Assembly: GCF_002726155.1 (NCBI RefSeq)
Contig: NZ_PBSH01000016.1
Coordinates: 1-64,000, forward strand
Direction: 5' to 3'
Source of the DNA: Alcanivorax sp.
GTDB taxonomy: Bacteria; Pseudomonadota; Gammaproteobacteria; Pseudomonadales; Alcanivoracaceae
DNA length: 64,000 nucleotides
Positions 61,723 to 64,000 of this stretch are shown one piece after another (position 1 is the first letter of the stretch; each line of letters begins with the position of its first letter). A program made the translations under genes and the position numbers. The notes under the pieces are model-generated. The model saw only the letters and a program-made list of their open reading frames with translations. It was not told the DNA's origin and made no database searches.

Positions 61723-62478
61723 TCAGCGGCCGTAAGTCTGGTCCAGATAGCTGAGAATGGCCTCGGATTCGAACAATTCCTTGCCGGTGTTCGGGTCCAC
61801 CAGGTAGGGCACAGCGATTCTGCCAGCCCGTGCCATCAGATCTACCCGGTTGCGTTGGCTGGGGGCGTAGTCCATATCAAGGCGGTTGCGCACCACCGGC
61901 AGCACCCAGTCCTGCCATTGGTTGCGGCCACACTGGCGTAGCAGGTAGGGCAACTGCAGTTCGGTCAGTCGTTCACGAACCAGGCGTGCAAAGGGGCTGG
62001 CTTCGAAAGAATACAGCTCCAGCGGTTTTTCCGGCGCCTGGCTGTCCTGGCAGCGGATCCCGCGGCTGCCACGGGGGGCTGAAGCGGCCACTGCGGCGGC
62101 GGTGCGCAGACGCAATTGCCAGCTTTTCGGGGCCGGTCGGCCGCCATATTGCCGGTAGAGATAATCGATGATGGCGGCGGATTCATACAGGGCTTCGCCG
62201 GTGTTGGGATCCATCAGGTAGGGAAACTGCTGCTTGCCGCCCAGCCGTTCCACCAGGGGGCGATAGCGGTCGCCACCTTTCGGGCAGGGGAACACCATCA
62301 CGTCCAGGTCCAGATCCGTTAATGCTTCACGAACCAGGCGACAGAACGGGCAGCCTTCCATGTCGTAGAGCTCCAGTGGCTCCTGCGGCCGGTTACTGTG
62401 ACCTTTGCTGGCAATACCGCGGCCTTGTTGCAGCGAGGAGGAGAGCAGTGAACGAAAAACCTCTGTGCTGTGTGACAT
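61723..62478 (-). CDS. Tandem glutathione S-transferase N-terminal (thioredoxin-like) domain protein
   Basis: A 251-residue protein with two GST-N domains. The first (about residues 38-115) has ELYDMEGCPFCRLVREAL with a CxxC redox pair; the second (about 155-240) has ELYSFEASPFARLVRERL, where both cysteines are replaced. Both end in the same YLxDPNTGxxLxESxAIxxYL block. No GST C-terminal helical domain is present. The first domain could act in glutaredoxin-type thiol chemistry, with the second as a structural copy. ATG 62478 has AGGAG 7 nt upstream. Confidence 0.85.
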   Translation of the reverse strand: MSHSTEVFRSLLSSSLQQGRGIASKGHSNRPQEPLELYDMEGCPFCRLVREALTDLDLDVMVFPCPKGGDRYRPLVERLGGKQQFPYLMDPNTGEALYESAAIIDYLYRQYGGRPAPKSWQLRLRTAAAVAASAPRGSRGIRCQDSQAPEKPLELYSFEASPFARLVRERLTELQLPYLLRQCGRNQWQDWVLPVVRNRLDMDYAPSQRNRVDLMARAGRIAVPYLVDPNTGKELFESEAILSYLDQTYGR

Positions 62479-62721
62479 GGGAATACTCCTGAAACGAATT
62501 GGCGCGACCATACCATGTGATCGGGGGCATTCATTGGCCGCACGGACATCAAGCTTTTCAATGACTTGCAGCCTTGCCCGTTCCGCTCACGGGCGCTGTT
62601 AACTCCTGTCATTGAGACATTGGGGTGGCTGGGGCACTCTTGCCTCCCTATACCGGGCTCCCAAGCCCTTCATAACCCGTCAGCAAACGCTGATACATGC
62701 CTGAGGCAAGAGGAAGGTTCC

Positions 62722-63933
62722 ATGACCGAAGCCTATATCTATGATGCCATTCGTACTCCCCGTGGTCGGGGCAAGAAAGATGGCTCTTTGCATACGGTTA
62801 AGCCGCTGGATCTCGTAGTAGGCCTGATCGACGAAGTAAAAGACCGTTTCCCGAATATGGACACCAACCGCATTGATGATGTGCTGTTGGGTGTGGTGAC
62901 CCCGGTCGGTGACCAGGGTGCCTGTATTGCCAAGACAGCGGCGCTGGCAGCGGGCCTGCCGGATACCGTGGCGGGTTATCAGCTGAACCGTTTCTGCGCG
63001 TCCGGACTGGAAGCGGTGAATACCGGTGCCCAGAAAGTGGCATCCGGTTGGGATGACCTGATTCTCGCCGGTGGCGTGGAATCCATGAGCCGCATCCCCA
63101 TGGGCTCCGACGGTGGTGCCTGGGCGATGGACCCGATCACCAACTATGAGACAGGCTTTGTTCCCCAGGGGATCGGCGCCGATCTGATCGCCACCATCGA
63201 GGGCTGGAGCCGTCGTGATGTGGACGAATTCGCTGCCCAGTCCCAGTCCCGTGCTGCCAATGCCTGGGAAAAGGGTTATTTCGAAAAATCCGTAGTGCCG
63301 GTGAAAGACCTTAATGGCATGACGGTACTGGCACAGGACGAACACGTCCGTGCGGGTACCACCGCCGATGCGCTGGCCGGGCTGAATCCGTCTTTCGCCA
63401 TGATGGGTGAAATGGGCGGTTTTGATGCGGTTGCCTTGCAGAAGTATCACTGGCTGGAAAAGATTAACCACGTTCACCACGCGGGCAACTCCTCAGGCAT
63501 CGTAGACGGTGCTTCCCTGGTCGTGCTTGGCAACGAGAAAGTGGGCAAGGATTACGGCATGAAGGCGCGTGCCCGGGTTGTTTGCACGGCAATCAGTGGT
63601 GCTGACCCGACCATTATGCTCACAGGCCCGGGCCCGGCCGCCAAGAAAGCACTGGCAAAAGCCGGCCTGAAAGCCAGCGATATCGACCTGTGGGAAATCA
63701 ACGAAGCGTTTGCGGCCGTGGCCATGCGTTTCATGAAAGACATGGATATTACCCCGGACATCACCAACGTGAATGGCGGTTCCATCGCCATGGGCCACCC
63801 GCTGGGGGCCACCGGTGCCATGATTCTGGGTACCGCACTGGATGAACTCGAGCGCCGCGACAAGAAGTTCGCGTTGTGCACCTTGTGTGTGGGCGGTGGC
63901 ATGGGTATCGCCACCATCATCGAGCGTCTGTAA
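62722..63933 (+). CDS. Acetyl-CoA C-acyltransferase (beta-oxidation thiolase)
   Basis: A 403-residue thiolase. The acyl-binding Cys is in [12 protein letters not shown] near residue 91, with NEAFAAVAM near 335, GHPLGATGA near 367 and [10 protein letters not shown] near 389. It cleaves 3-ketoacyl-CoA with CoA in fatty acid breakdown. The downstream gene starts 29 nt later and is probably the hydratase/dehydrogenase subunit, making a FadA/FadB-like pair. AGGAAGG precedes ATG 62722. FadA or FadI cannot be told apart here. Confidence 0.93.
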   Translation: MTEAYIYDAIRTPRGRGKKDGSLHTVKPLDLVVGLIDEVKDRFPNMDTNRIDDVLLGVVTPVGDQGACIAKTAALAAGLPDTVAGYQLNRFCASGLEAVNTGAQKVASGWDDLILAGGVESMSRIPMGSDGGAWAMDPITNYETGFVPQGIGADLIATIEGWSRRDVDEFAAQSQSRAANAWEKGYFEKSVVPVKDLNGMTVLAQDEHVRAGTTADALAGLNPSFAMMGEMGGFDAVALQKYHWLEKINHVHHAGNSSGIVDGASLVVLGNEKVGKDYGMKARARVVCTAISGADPTIMLTGPGPAAKKALAKAGLKASDIDLWEINEAFAAVAMRFMKDMDITPDITNVNGGSIAMGHPLGATGAMILGTALDELERRDKKFALCTLCVGGGMGIATIIERL

Positions 63934-63962
63934 GCCGCGTCGAACGATTTCGGAGTAAAGAT

Positions 63963-64000
63963 ATGAGTGAACAAACTGCTATTCGTTGGGAAAAAGACGC
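63963..64000 (+). CDS. Start of a probable fatty-acid oxidation alpha subunit (cut by window edge)
   Basis: The first 12 codons, MSEQTAIRWEKD, follow GGAG at about 6 nt. The position after a thiolase and the N-terminal pattern suggest an enoyl-CoA hydratase/3-hydroxyacyl-CoA dehydrogenase, but the sequence is too short to prove it. Confidence 0.5.
   Translation, partial: MSEQTAIRWEKD

Overview
The window looks like chromosome of a marine gammaproteobacterium of the Alcanivorax type. This is inferred from GC-rich housekeeping genes arranged partly as in Pseudomonas (purM-purN, DUF2066-hda, apbC, dcd), a 180-kDa-class NAD-glutamate dehydrogenase, lipid and beta-oxidation genes, a DUF3336 patatin lipase and HNE_0200-family diheme cytochromes. 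No 16S rRNA or species marker is present, so the genus is an inference.

Positions 1-3860 are the tail of an integron gene-cassette array. Six single-gene cassettes and one ParDE cassette, all on the + strand, follow one another. Seven convincing attC sites (49-99 bp) separate them. The cassette genes are more AT-rich than the rest and encode a SUFU-domain protein, small membrane proteins, a TM plus beta-rich protein, a VOC protein and unknowns. The integrase and attI are not visible and should lie to the left. A degenerate half attC marks the right border.

4.1-10.7 kb holds an orphan small protein, an MpaB/DUF2236 oxygenase-like protein, an HD-domain protein plus class II aldolase divergent from a Crp/Fnr regulator, and metG. 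Three copies (one a half) of a 100-bp palindromic dispersed repeat lie here. 10.8-16.0 kb carries two convergent hybrid histidine kinases; between them sits a 260-bp nested inverted-repeat element that can fold as a cloverleaf. A PhoD-like phosphatase and a DUF2288 protein follow.

18.2-23.5 kb is an AraC regulator divergent from an operon of one beta-helix lipoprotein and two paralogous diheme cytochrome lipoproteins, an uncharacterised exported system. NAD-glutamate dehydrogenase and a LexA-box-controlled radical SAM protein follow. Then come an SDR-TetR-hydrolase operon with a likely TetR operator, a DUF4442 thioesterase-like protein, a very large DUF748 protein with a spermidine-synthase-like protein, Slt, RsmC and an NAD-dependent epimerase/reductase.

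40.8-51.9 kb contains tRNA-Gly(CCC), an SOS-controlled umuDC operon, a patatin lipase, AraC plus SIMPL lipoprotein, apbC, dcd, and purM-purN followed by two DUF3108 proteins. 52.2-64.0 kb contains DUF2066-hda, a 1432-residue exported protein that looks like an in-frame fusion of two CSLREA/GlyGly-CTERM-type surface proteins, sthA, Smr and PilZ proteins, a small charged protein, a tandem GST-N protein and the start of a beta-oxidation operon (thiolase, then a truncated second gene).

The least explained items are the cassette array, the nested inverted repeat at 12970-13228, the beta-helix/diheme cytochrome operon and the fused double-anchor surface protein. All functional statements come from reading motifs by eye; no database search was run.
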